The position numbers were made by a program, and so were the translations under genes. A DNA stretch of 64,000 nucleotides, taken from Zeimonas arvi. GTDB taxonomy: Bacteria > Pseudomonadota > Gammaproteobacteria > Burkholderiales > Burkholderiaceae_E. The notes below the pieces were generated by a model. It searched no databases. It saw only the letters and a program-made list of their open reading frames with translations, and was not told the DNA's origin. How positions within the stretch are numbered: position 1 is the first letter of the stretch; each line of letters opens with the position of its first letter. Below are positions 22,173 through 29,957 of the stretch, piece after piece. The DNA is taken from assembly GCF_008039575.1 (NCBI RefSeq), contig NZ_VDUY01000001.1, forward strand, positions 310,001-374,000, written 5' to 3'.

Positions 22173-23075
22173 ATGAGCGAACGCAGCTACGACCCGGTCA
22201 CCCCGCACAAGGTCGCCTTCCTGGGGCTGGGCGTGATGGGCTACCCGATGGCCGGCCACCTGAAGAGGGCTGGCCACGACGTGACCGTCTATAACCGCAC
22301 CTCGGCCAAGGCCGACCAGTGGGCCGCCGAGTACGGCGGCAAGTCGGCCCCCACGCCGCGGCAGGCGGCGCACGGCGCCGACATCGTGTTCTGCTGCGTG
22401 GGCAACGACGACGACCTGCGCTCGGTGGTGCTGGGCGAGCACGGCGCCTTCGCCGGCATGAAGGCGGGCGCGGTGTTCGTGGATCACACCACTGCCTCGG
22501 CCGAAGTGGCGCGCGAACTGTTCGAGACCGCCAGGCACAAGAGTCTGGCCTTCGTGGACGCGCCAGTGTCCGGCGGCCAGGCCGGCGCGGTCAACGGCAT
22601 GCTCACCGTCATGTGCGGCGGCGAGCAGGCGGACTTCGCCCGGGTCAAGCCGGTGGGCGTGGCCTACTCGCGCGCGTTCACGCTGGTGGGCGCGCCGGGC
22701 GCCGGGCAACTGGCCAAGATGGTCAACCAGATCTGCATCGCCGGCCTGGTGCAAGGCCTGTCCGAGGGCATCAACTTCGGCCTGGCCGCCGGCCTGGACA
22801 TGAAGCTGGTGCTGGACGTGATCAACAAGGGCGCGGCCGGCTCCTGGCAGATGGACAACCGCGGCAGCACGATGGTCGACGACAAGTTCGACTTCGGCTT
22901 CGCGGTGGACTGGATGCGCAAGGACCTCGGCATGTGCCTGGACGAAGCCAAGCGCAACGGCGCGCCGCTGCCGGCCACCGCCCTGATCGACCAGTTCTAC
23001 GGCGACGTGCAGCGCATGGGCGGCGGCCGCTGGGACACCTCCAGCCTGATCAAGCGGCTGCGCAAGGCGAAGTGA
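22173..23075 (+). CDS. NAD(P)-dependent beta-hydroxyacid dehydrogenase (GarR/MmsB type)
   Basis: 3-hydroxyisobutyrate / tartronate-semialdehyde reductase family, 300 aa. The Rossmann motif is GLGVMGYPMAGHL near residue 18, substrate-binding 'DAPVSGGQAGAVNG' near residue 130, and the catalytic lysine in 'GAGQLAKMVNQ'. All are intact. A GAGGA box lies 9 nt before the ATG. It is last in the run Bug receptor, HAD, GGT-like, dehydrogenase. The exact hydroxyacid cannot be told apart by sequence reading among glycerate, hydroxyisobutyrate and related compounds. Confidence 0.9.
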   Translation: MSERSYDPVTPHKVAFLGLGVMGYPMAGHLKRAGHDVTVYNRTSAKADQWAAEYGGKSAPTPRQAAHGADIVFCCVGNDDDLRSVVLGEHGAFAGMKAGAVFVDHTTASAEVARELFETARHKSLAFVDAPVSGGQAGAVNGMLTVMCGGEQADFARVKPVGVAYSRAFTLVGAPGAGQLAKMVNQICIAGLVQGLSEGINFGLAAGLDMKLVLDVINKGAAGSWQMDNRGSTMVDDKFDFGFAVDWMRKDLGMCLDEAKRNGAPLPATALIDQFYGDVQRMGGGRWDTSSLIKRLRKAK

Positions 23076-23085
23076 CCGAGGGCCG

Positions 23086-23931
23086 ATGCGCCGTCGTCGT
23101 CTCCTCGCCTCGCTCGCGCTCCTGGCCGCCGCCTCGGTTCTCGCCACCCGGATGGGCCTGCTCTCCGGAAAGCGCCCCGCCGGCCTCGGCCCTGTCGACG
23201 GCCGGCTGGCGCCGGTGCGCGAGCAACTCTGGAACTCGGTCAGCAGCTTCGCCAGCAGTGACTACCACCGGATCGCGCCGTTGGCCGCGGGGCCGGCACC
23301 GCGTGCGGCCTTCGCCCGGCTCGAAGCGCTCGTGACTGCCGATCCGGCCGCGGCCATCGTCGAGCGCCGGCCCGGCTACCTGTACGCCGAGTACACCAGC
23401 CGCTGGCTGCGCTTCGTGGACGACGTCGAATTCTTGCTCGACGAGGGAGCAGGCGTCATCCATGTACGATCGGCCTCCCGGCTCGGCCGCAAGGACTTCG
23501 GCGTGAATCGCGCCCGGATCGAGACGATTCGCGCAAGGCTCCAATCCGAACTCAGCAAACCACAAGGAATCGACACGATGAGCTACACCACCACCCCCTC
23601 CGGCCTGCAGTTCAACGACACCGTGGTCGGCAGCGGCGATGAGGCCCGCGCCGGCGACCGCGTCAGCGTCCACTACACCGGCTGGCTCTACGAGAACGGC
23701 CAGGCTGGCGCCAAGTTCGACTCCAGCAAGGACCGCGGTCAGCCCTTCGTGTTCCCGCTGGGCGCCGGCCATGTGATCCGCGGCTGGGACGAAGGCGTGC
23801 AGGGCATGAAGGTGGGCGGCACCCGGATGCTGGTGATCCCGGCCGACCTGGGCTATGGCGCGCGCGGCGCGGGCGGGGTGATTCCGCCGAACGCCACCTT
23901 GTTGTTCGAGGTGGAGCTGCTGGGGGTCTGA
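23086..23931 (+). CDS. DUF1499 domain fused to FKBP-type peptidyl-prolyl isomerase
   Basis: A 281-aa two-domain protein. Residues 1-20 (MRRRRLLASLALLAAASVLA) are a signal peptide or anchor. About 45-155 match the DUF1499 pattern, ending in 'RFVDDVEFLLD', 'VRSASRLGRKDFGVNRARIE'. From residue 165, MSYTTTPSGLQFNDTVVG begins a complete FKBP domain (VHYTGWLYENG, AGHVIRGWDEGVQGMKVGG, LGYGARGAGGVIPPNATLLF). The FKBP part starts with an ATG at 23578 preceded by AAGGA 9 nt upstream, so a 117-aa stand-alone FKBP could also be made from the same message. Linked domains in one frame are unusual; in relatives FKBP of this type is normally a separate cytosolic protein. Confidence 0.85.
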   Translation: MRRRRLLASLALLAAASVLATRMGLLSGKRPAGLGPVDGRLAPVREQLWNSVSSFASSDYHRIAPLAAGPAPRAAFARLEALVTADPAAAIVERRPGYLYAEYTSRWLRFVDDVEFLLDEGAGVIHVRSASRLGRKDFGVNRARIETIRARLQSELSKPQGIDTMSYTTTPSGLQFNDTVVGSGDEARAGDRVSVHYTGWLYENGQAGAKFDSSKDRGQPFVFPLGAGHVIRGWDEGVQGMKVGGTRMLVIPADLGYGARGAGGVIPPNATLLFEVELLGV

Positions 23932-23938
23932 GGGCGGG

Positions 23939-25333
23939 TCAGAAGCTGTACCGATACTCGGCCCACAGTCGGTCGCTGTTGTCGAAGCGGCCGAACAGCC
24001 CCAGCGGGTTGCCGGCGAAGACGTCCACGCCAGCCCGGATCCGGCGATTCGCGTCAGGCTTCCAGGTGAGCATCGCGCGCAGCAGGCGATCGCTGCGATT
24101 CAGACTGGTGATGCCGAGGAACTCGGCATCGAGCCGACCGGTGAGGGCATGCGCGACCAGGAGGCTCATGCCGTTCTCGCGTCGATCCGTCCCCGTGGCC
24201 GCATCGTGGTCGAGGAAGGCCCGCTGGTAGAACTGCGCGTTGACGCGCCAGTCGTCGGCGGGCGTGAAGTCCAGGCTGGCCGCCCAGTCGATCGTGTCGA
24301 GCTCGGCCAGCCCGCTGCCGGCATCGAGCGGGAGCAGCCCGAACTTGCGGCCGCTGGTGTGGACGATCTCGGCCTTGGCCACGATGCCGTCGAAATCCTT
24401 GGACACCGTGCCACCGATCCGCGTGACCTTGTCGTAGCGGGCCTGGTAGACCACGGACTGCGGATCGGCCGGCGTGGCGCCGGGCACCAGCGAGCGATTG
24501 AAGGCCGCCTGGGTGTCGGGCGCCCGATAGACGAACGCGGTCAGGTCCCAGCCGCTGACCAGGGTGGACACCCGCGCGCCGATGCCCGAGTTCGACAGTC
24601 GGCGCGACGGCCGCTCATCGCCCAGGATGCTGTAGCCGTAACCCTGGTACTGCGGCGGCCATGGAAAGAACTCGGCACCGGGCTCTCCGATGCGATCCAC
24701 CTCGGGGGCCGGCAGCCAGACAAGCTCCAGGTGCGTGTCGTCGCCGAACCACTCGGCGCGCGCCGCCCATTGAGGAATCCGGATCTGCTCGAACTCGGGC
24801 AACACGAAACTGCGCAGGTCCTTTGCCGACACCACGTCGGCGAAGAAGAGCCCGACCATCTCGCCCCACACGATGTTCTGCTTGCCCAGCCGGAACTCCC
24901 AGCTGCCGGCGCCGAAGTCCACGTAAGCCTCGCGCAGGCGCAGTTCGGCCCGCTGGTCGCGGCGCACGCCGGGCAGGTAGTGGTCCGAGATGCCGTAGGC
25001 GGCATCGAGGCTCGCCTGCGCGGAGAGCTTCCATTTGGCGCCGTTCTCCCAGGCGCCACGGCCCGCGAGTTCGGCCATGGTGCGCAGGTTCTGGAAATGA
25101 CCGGGAGACTGCCAGCCATAGGCTGCGTCGACCTGCAACCAGCCGTTCCAGCGGGTGGGCTCGGCAGGCTTGAAGCCGAGGCCGGCCGGGCTCGCGGTCG
25201 AGACGCCGGTTTTCGTTGCGGTCTGCGCCTGTACGGATGGTAAGACGAAGGCCGACGGGATCGCGGTAGCCATCGCCCATGCCAGCATGAGTATCGCGCC
25301 GCGGGCAGTCCTCGGAGTGCGTTCGGGAATCAT
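23939..25333 (-). CDS. DUF1302-like outer-membrane beta-barrel protein
   Basis: Protein of 464 aa with a signal peptide ending near residue 36 (...FVLPSVQA | QTATKT). The mature part is built of alternating amphipathic strands, for example 'WNGWLQVDAAYGW', 'AELRLREAYVDF', 'SWEFRLGKQNIVWGE', and ends in 'LWAEYRYSF', an outer-membrane barrel signature with C-terminal phenylalanine. The 'GKQNIVWGE' patch is typical of DUF1302 proteins. Its ATG overlaps the stop of the ABC ATPase by 4 bp, so the two are coupled. It probably forms the outer-membrane end of the exporter. Family assignment is moderate, barrel nature is strong. Confidence 0.75.
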   Translation of the reverse strand: MIPERTPRTARGAILMLAWAMATAIPSAFVLPSVQAQTATKTGVSTASPAGLGFKPAEPTRWNGWLQVDAAYGWQSPGHFQNLRTMAELAGRGAWENGAKWKLSAQASLDAAYGISDHYLPGVRRDQRAELRLREAYVDFGAGSWEFRLGKQNIVWGEMVGLFFADVVSAKDLRSFVLPEFEQIRIPQWAARAEWFGDDTHLELVWLPAPEVDRIGEPGAEFFPWPPQYQGYGYSILGDERPSRRLSNSGIGARVSTLVSGWDLTAFVYRAPDTQAAFNRSLVPGATPADPQSVVYQARYDKVTRIGGTVSKDFDGIVAKAEIVHTSGRKFGLLPLDAGSGLAELDTIDWAASLDFTPADDWRVNAQFYQRAFLDHDAATGTDRRENGMSLLVAHALTGRLDAEFLGITSLNRSDRLLRAMLTWKPDANRRIRAGVDVFAGNPLGLFGRFDNSDRLWAEYRYSF

Positions 25334-26079
25334 CGTTCCAGGGCTTCCATGGATGCGTCTGCATCGGCCTTGACCATCACCCAGCGGGATTGCTGCCTGA
25401 CGCCCAGCCCGATGATGCGGCCGTCCTCGATGCGAACCAGGCGATCGGCGGCCGCCATCACGCTCTCGTCGTGCGTAGAGAACACGAAGGTGGTCCGGTA
25501 CTTCTGGTTGATGGCCTTCATCAGTCGAAGGATCTCGCCGCCGGTCTGATGATCGAGATTCGCGGTCGGTTCGTCGGCCAGCACGATGCGCGGCTTGACC
25601 GCGAGCGCTCGCGCGATCGCCACCCGCTGGCGCTGGCCGCCCGACAGCTGGTTGGGGCGGTGGCCGGCGAACTTCGAGAGCCCCACCAGGTCCAGGAAGC
25701 GGGCGACGCGCTCCCGCCGCTCCTTCTTTCCCAGCTCGGGAAACTGCAGCAACGGATACTCGACGTTCTCCCAGGCAGTCAACACCGGGAACAGGTTGAA
25801 GGTCTGGAAGATGAAGCCGACCGTGCGCGCGCGATAGTCGGCGAGCTGGTCTGGCGTCCGGCCGCTGACGTCCCGGCCGTCGATGACGATGCGACCCGAG
25901 TCCGCGGTATCGATGCAGCCGATCAGGTTCAGCAAGGTAGACTTGCCGCTTCCAGAGGGGCCGGCAATCGCGAGAAACACGCCCTCGTCGATGCGCAGGC
26001 TGACGTCGCGCAGCGCGTGCACCGTCTGACCGCCGAGCCGGTATTGCCTCGAGACGTTTTCGAGCATGACGAGAGCCAT
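25330..26079 (-). CDS. ABC transporter ATP-binding protein (LolD/MacB-type)
   Basis: ATPase of about 249 aa of the MacB/LolD/FtsE class. Walker A is GPSGSGKST (about 40-48), the Q-loop 'FIFQTFNLFPVLTAWENV', the ABC signature LSGGQRQRVAIARAL, Walker B 'RIVLADEPT' and the H-loop in 'FVFSTHDESV'. All catalytic residues are intact. An ATG at 26067 (MLENVS) is an alternative start. It needs FtsX-type permeases; the only candidates are the two genes at 32999-35481 on the same strand, about 7 kb upstream and separated by opposite-strand genes. It is followed directly by the barrel gene (ATGA overlap). Confidence 0.93.
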   Translation of the reverse strand: MALVMLENVSRQYRLGGQTVHALRDVSLRIDEGVFLAIAGPSGSGKSTLLNLIGCIDTADSGRIVIDGRDVSGRTPDQLADYRARTVGFIFQTFNLFPVLTAWENVEYPLLQFPELGKKERRERVARFLDLVGLSKFAGHRPNQLSGGQRQRVAIARALAVKPRIVLADEPTANLDHQTGGEILRLMKAINQKYRTTFVFSTHDESVMAAADRLVRIEDGRIIGLGVRQQSRWVMVKADADASMEALER

Positions 26080-26113
26080 GCCTGAATGTAACCGATCAGA
26101 ACCGGGTGCCGCC

Positions 26114-26983
26114 ATGGCCAGACCCTTCGTTCCCCTCCGACTGTTCGTTCCCGTCGGGCCCTTCGCGCCTCGCCGCCTGCCCGTTCGCCACCGAGCCTGC
26201 GTTGCGCTGCTGCTGGCCGCGGCGCTCGCGCTGCCGTCGACGCCAAGCGCGCAGGATGTCGGGCAGACCGCAGACAGCGCGGCTCCGGCGGCTGCCGAGG
26301 ACGCCGACACGCAACGCGCCCGCGAGATCGTGGCCCGCGCCGACGAAGTCCGCTTTCCGAAGGGCGGATTCCAGGTCGACATCCGCGTGAGCTCGACGAC
26401 CGGCGGCGAAGCCCAGGAGCCGCGCCTGTACCGGGTGCTCTCCAAGGGCAACGAGAACACGATCATCCAGACCGTGGAGCCCGTCGTGGAACGGGGCCAG
26501 AACCTGCTGATGCGCGGGCGCGAGCTCTGGATCTACATGCCCACCGTGTCGCAACCGGTGCGCCTGTCGCTGTCGCAGCGGCTCACCGGCCAGGTGGCGA
26601 ACGGGGACCTGGCGCGGGCCAATTTCTCGGGCGACTACACGCCTACGATCCTGCGCACCGAGAAGATCGGCGGCCACGATCATCACGTGCTGGAACTGAA
26701 GGCCGCCGAGCGCGGCGTGACCTATCCGAAGGTCCTCTACTGGGTGAGGGCCGACAACGGACATCCACACAAGGCGGAGTTTTACGCACTCTCAGGCAGG
26801 CTGCTGAAGACCTGCGTATACGAGGACTTCCGGGAGCTGGGCGGTCAGGTCCGGCCCACCAGGCTGGTGATGACCGACGCGCTGAAACCCGGCGACGTGT
26901 CAGTACTCGAGTATTCCGACCTCGAACGACGGAACTTGCCCGATCGCATGTTCACGAAGGACTACATGAAGCGGTTGGAGTAG
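26114..26983 (+). CDS. Periplasmic LolA-like (outer-membrane lipoprotein-sorting) protein
   Basis: Periplasmic protein of 289 aa. A long basic N-terminus precedes a hydrophobic signal stretch (VALLLAAALALPSTPSAQ, cleavage near residue 48). The mature region has the LolA/LolB-like half-barrel pattern of the outer-membrane lipoprotein-sorting family: 'VDIRVSSTTGG', 'NLLMRGRELWIYMPTVSQPV', 'GDYTPTILRTEKIGGHDHHV', 'VTYPKVLYWV', 'RPTRLVMTDAL'. Such proteins shuttle lipidated cargo across the periplasm for MacB/RND-type transporters. It is divergent from the ABC ATPase with only 34 bp between starts, so the two promoters must overlap the coding ends. It is the first forward gene of the cassette. 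Confidence 0.82.
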   Translation: MARPFVPLRLFVPVGPFAPRRLPVRHRACVALLLAAALALPSTPSAQDVGQTADSAAPAAAEDADTQRAREIVARADEVRFPKGGFQVDIRVSSTTGGEAQEPRLYRVLSKGNENTIIQTVEPVVERGQNLLMRGRELWIYMPTVSQPVRLSLSQRLTGQVANGDLARANFSGDYTPTILRTEKIGGHDHHVLELKAAERGVTYPKVLYWVRADNGHPHKAEFYALSGRLLKTCVYEDFRELGGQVRPTRLVMTDALKPGDVSVLEYSDLERRNLPDRMFTKDYMKRLE

Positions 26984-27184
26984 GGCAAGCCCGGACCGAC
27001 ACGCGGATTCCAGCGCACGCGAGCAGGGGACGTTCCGATTCTTCAGGAATTGCCATCGAATTGCCCGAATATATCCCGCCGCCCGTCACAGACGGCGGAG
27101 GCATCGCGGCTAGACTTCGGCAACTGGGGAATTTCGCAACAACGTGTTCCCTTCTCGCTTGACATTTTTAGAAGAAGCAGAGCC

Positions 27185-28030
27185 TTGTATCAAGCAGCAC
27201 CCCTCTCTGCGTTCCTGTCGGCGACCTGCCAGGAAAAGCACCCCCCCCCGGCTCTCGACCCCCAGTTCAATTGTCCCCGCCACGCCGCGAACGACGCCGA
27301 CGGCCAGTCGCTCGCCGCCCGCTCCTTGCTGACGGCATCGCTGCTGCGGGACGTCTCCCCATCCAGGCTGAGCATCCGCGTCGCCGACACCGTCGGCCAG
27401 CGCCGCGAGGCCAGTGTTCTGGTCAGCAAGATGTATGGCTGGCGGGGTTACAGGACCGAGGGCGCGGAAACCACTGCCCGCCCTGAAGTGAGGAGCGCAC
27501 GCAACGATGCGTCGCCCACGGGCGTGACCCTGATCGCTTTCCTCGGTCAGCGGCTGGTCGGCACCTTGACCGTCGGCGTCGATTCGCCGGCTGGCCTTGC
27601 GTGCAGCGAGCTCTACCCGGACGAAGTGGCGCGCCTGCGGGCTGAGGGCGCGCGCATTTGCGAATTCACCCGGCTGGCGGTGGACGGCGCCGAGCACTCC
27701 ACGCAACTGCTCGCCATGATGTTCCATGTGGCGTTCATCTATGCTCGGCAGTTGCGCGGCGGCACGGACCTGCTGGTCGAAGTGAACCCGAGGCACGCCG
27801 CCTTCTACAGGCGAATGCTCGACTTTTCGCAGCTGGGGCCGGAACGAGTCTGCTCGCGCGTGAATGCGCCGGCGGTGCTGCTCGGGCTGAAGCTCGAGCA
27901 CGCGGAGCAGCAAATTGCCCGGTTCGGCGGGCACGACGAGATCGCCCGGGGCGTGCGTTCGCTCTACCCGCTGGGGTTCCGCCCAGAAGAAATCGCGCGG
28001 ATAGCCAGCCGTCTGGGCGCGGCGGCCTGA
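27185..28030 (+). CDS. FeeM-like N-acyl amino acid synthase, paralog 1
   Basis: Putative N-acyltransferase of the FeeM / PEP-CTERM-associated acyl amino acid synthase family (GNAT/autoinducer-synthase fold), which joins an acyl-ACP acyl chain to an amino acid. Shared motifs: SKMYGWRGY (about residue 80), LYPDEVARLRAEGARICEF (about 140-160), MMFHVAFIYARQ, LLVEVNPRHAAFY (about 197-209), RVNAPAVLLGL and RSLYPLGF. The start is uncertain: TTG at 27185 gives 281 aa with an AGAAG upstream; the frame is open to 27050. It has a 24-residue insertion after the YGWRGY motif (RTEGAETT...) absent from its two neighbours. Acyl donor and amino acid are unknown. Confidence 0.78.
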   Translation: MYQAAPLSAFLSATCQEKHPPPALDPQFNCPRHAANDADGQSLAARSLLTASLLRDVSPSRLSIRVADTVGQRREASVLVSKMYGWRGYRTEGAETTARPEVRSARNDASPTGVTLIAFLGQRLVGTLTVGVDSPAGLACSELYPDEVARLRAEGARICEFTRLAVDGAEHSTQLLAMMFHVAFIYARQLRGGTDLLVEVNPRHAAFYRRMLDFSQLGPERVCSRVNAPAVLLGLKLEHAEQQIARFGGHDEIARGVRSLYPLGFRPEEIARIASRLGAAA

Positions 28031-28217
28031 CAGCTCGGGCCGGCGGCCATCCGTGCCGCCGAAGCGCCCATCCATCCGGATCCGCGTGTCCTGCCCGGGC
28101 GTCCTGCGTAACTTCACCTTGCACCCCGCCTGCGACGGATTTGCGCAGGGGTTCCTTGACGCAAGGTCTAGCGAAGTGAGCGATCTGTCAATGTTGACTG
28201 CCGAAGGAGCCTTGCCC

Positions 28218-28988
28218 ATGTTGGCGCAGGCTGCCGAGGATCCTTGGCCTGACACCATCGTGAACGTGCGCGAGGATGAAGGCGTCCTTCGGGCATCTCT
28301 TCCGGAATCCGTGCTCGCAGAAGATTTCTCGGCAATGCGGAAGTTCGTGGACACGCCGGGTCGCTTCCGCATCCGGCTCGCGAACGACGAAGGGCGCCGC
28401 AGCCTGGCCAGCTACCTGGTCAGCAAGCGCTACGGCTGGCGCGGCTACACGGCCGGCCCGATCCGTATGACGCCGGACCAGATCACGCTGATCGCCTCGG
28501 ACGACGAGCGCGCGCTGGCAACGATTTCCGTCGGCTTCGACCGCGACGCCGGTCTTCTTGCGGACTCGCTCTATCCCGACGAAGTGGCCGGACTCCGCGC
28601 CCAGGGCGCGAGGCTGTGCGAGTTCACGAAGCTTGCGGTCGAGCCCGGCAAGCATTCGCAGGAAGTCCTGGCGATGCTGTTTCACATCGCCTACATCTAC
28701 GCGCGACGGATAAACCGGTGCACCGAGCTCCTCATCGAGGTCAACCCCCGCCATGTGCGCTTCTACGAGTCTGCCCTGGGTTTCGAGCGGCTAGGCCCGC
28801 AGAGGATCTGCCCTCGCGTCGACGCACCTGCGGTGCTGCTCAGGCTGGACCTGTCCCATTGCGAGCAAGAACTGGCCCGGGTCGGGGGTCACCGCAAGAT
28901 GGCGGGTCGAATCCGTTCCCTGTACCCGCTGGGGTTCTCCCCGCGGGAAGAGGAAGGCATCCATGCGCGGCTCTTCCAGCTAGGCTGA
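28218..28988 (+). CDS. FeeM-like N-acyl amino acid synthase, paralog 2
   Basis: Second of three tandem paralogs, 256 aa. The ATG at 28218 is chosen because GAAGGAG precedes it by 8 nt and because the length then equals that of paralog 3. Motifs match the other copies: SKRYGWRGY (about 68), LYPDEVAGLRAQGARLCEF (about 118-136), MLFHIAYIYARR, LLIEVNPRHVRFY (about 171-183), RVDAPAVLLRL and RSLYPLGF. The first 45 residues are unlike those of the others. A 187-bp gap before it contains no recognisable gene. Predicted cytosolic. Sequence spread among copies suggests different substrates rather than recent duplication. Confidence 0.82.
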   Translation: MLAQAAEDPWPDTIVNVREDEGVLRASLPESVLAEDFSAMRKFVDTPGRFRIRLANDEGRRSLASYLVSKRYGWRGYTAGPIRMTPDQITLIASDDERALATISVGFDRDAGLLADSLYPDEVAGLRAQGARLCEFTKLAVEPGKHSQEVLAMLFHIAYIYARRINRCTELLIEVNPRHVRFYESALGFERLGPQRICPRVDAPAVLLRLDLSHCEQELARVGGHRKMAGRIRSLYPLGFSPREEEGIHARLFQLG

Positions 28989-29133
28989 CGCAAGGCCAGT
29001 ATCGCCCCTGAGTTCATCTTATCGTTGGCAGATTCAAGCATTGAAGTCAACGGCAAAAGTGCGATAGCCTGCTGACTTCGCCGCAAACACGTCCGTTCGG
29101 TTTCGGCATTGTTGTATTTAGGGAACGAAACCA

Positions 29134-29907
29134 TTGGACAACGACAGCCTGGCGCCCGTTCTTTCCGGAAGCCGCGACAGCGGCCGCCCGCTCCGGCGCG
29201 ACCCGGGCTCTTCCGAACGCGTGCTCGCAGATTCGGGTGCTGAGCCTTTGGTCGAAATCCCGGCAAAGGACGACTCTCGCCTCACCATCAGGCTGGCCGA
29301 CGACAACGGCCGGCGTAATCAGGCGAGCTATTTGCTGCACAAGCGGTACGGGTGGCGCGGCTATACGACCGCGCAGCTTCCTGACGATCCGAACTGCGTC
29401 ACGCTGGTCGCGCTCGATGACGCCGCGGCGGTGGCAACCCTGACGATCGGGTTCGACTCGCCGGCCGGGATGAGCGCATGCGAGTTGTACCCCGACGAGG
29501 TCTCCAGGCTGCGCGAAACAGGCGCCCGTCTGTGCGAATTCACGCGCTTCGCGGTCGATCGATCGGACCGGTCGCTCGAGTTGCTCGCGATGATGTTCCA
29601 CGTTGCCTATTTGCTGGCGCGGCGGCAACGCGGCGCCACACATGTCCTTGCCGAAGTGAACCCGCGCCATCTGCACTTCTACACTCGGATGCTCGATTTC
29701 CAGCAGATCGGCCCGGAACGGACCTGCCCCAGGGTGAACGCGCCGGCGGTACTCTTGTCACTATCGCTGGAATTCGGTGAGCGGCAGATCGCTCGATATG
29801 GGGGCAAACGAGAGCTGGCGCGAAAGATTCGCTCGTTGTATCCGCTCTCGTTCTCCACGGCCGAGGAAGCCGGCATCGCCGAGCGGCTGCTACGCGCCCG
29901 TCCCTGA
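29134..29907 (+). CDS. FeeM-like N-acyl amino acid synthase, paralog 3
   Basis: Third tandem paralog, 257 aa, starting at a TTG (29134) with AGGGAA 9 nt upstream. Motifs: HKRYGWRGY (about 69), LYPDEVSRLRETGARLCEF (about 118-136), MMFHVAYLLARR, VLAEVNPRHLHFY (about 172-184), RVNAPAVLLSL and RSLYPLSF. The 145-bp gap before it is noticeably A/T-rich for this window and may hold a promoter. Its stop lies 50 bp before the E1-like gene, so those two are probably cotranscribed. As for its siblings, the family role is N-acylation of an amino acid; the substrate is not known. Confidence 0.82.
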   Translation: MDNDSLAPVLSGSRDSGRPLRRDPGSSERVLADSGAEPLVEIPAKDDSRLTIRLADDNGRRNQASYLLHKRYGWRGYTTAQLPDDPNCVTLVALDDAAAVATLTIGFDSPAGMSACELYPDEVSRLRETGARLCEFTRFAVDRSDRSLELLAMMFHVAYLLARRQRGATHVLAEVNPRHLHFYTRMLDFQQIGPERTCPRVNAPAVLLSLSLEFGERQIARYGGKRELARKIRSLYPLSFSTAEEAGIAERLLRARP

Positions 29908-29957
29908 GGCCGCGACCCCCGCACAGGGCCCCCGATTTCCGCTTTTCGATGTAGAGA

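Noticed and set aside
27070-27100. Hairpin after the LolA-like gene as a terminator
   Set aside because: The stem is bulged and no T-run follows, so I cannot support it as a terminator.
27159-27190. TTGACA followed by TTGTAT ahead of the first FeeM-like gene
   Set aside because: The spacer is 20 nt, too long for a standard promoter, and the second element overlaps the proposed TTG start.
29027-29039. Sigma-54-like GG...GC before the third FeeM-like gene
   Set aside because: The spacing between GG and GC is 9 nt, whereas 10 is needed; the match is otherwise poor.
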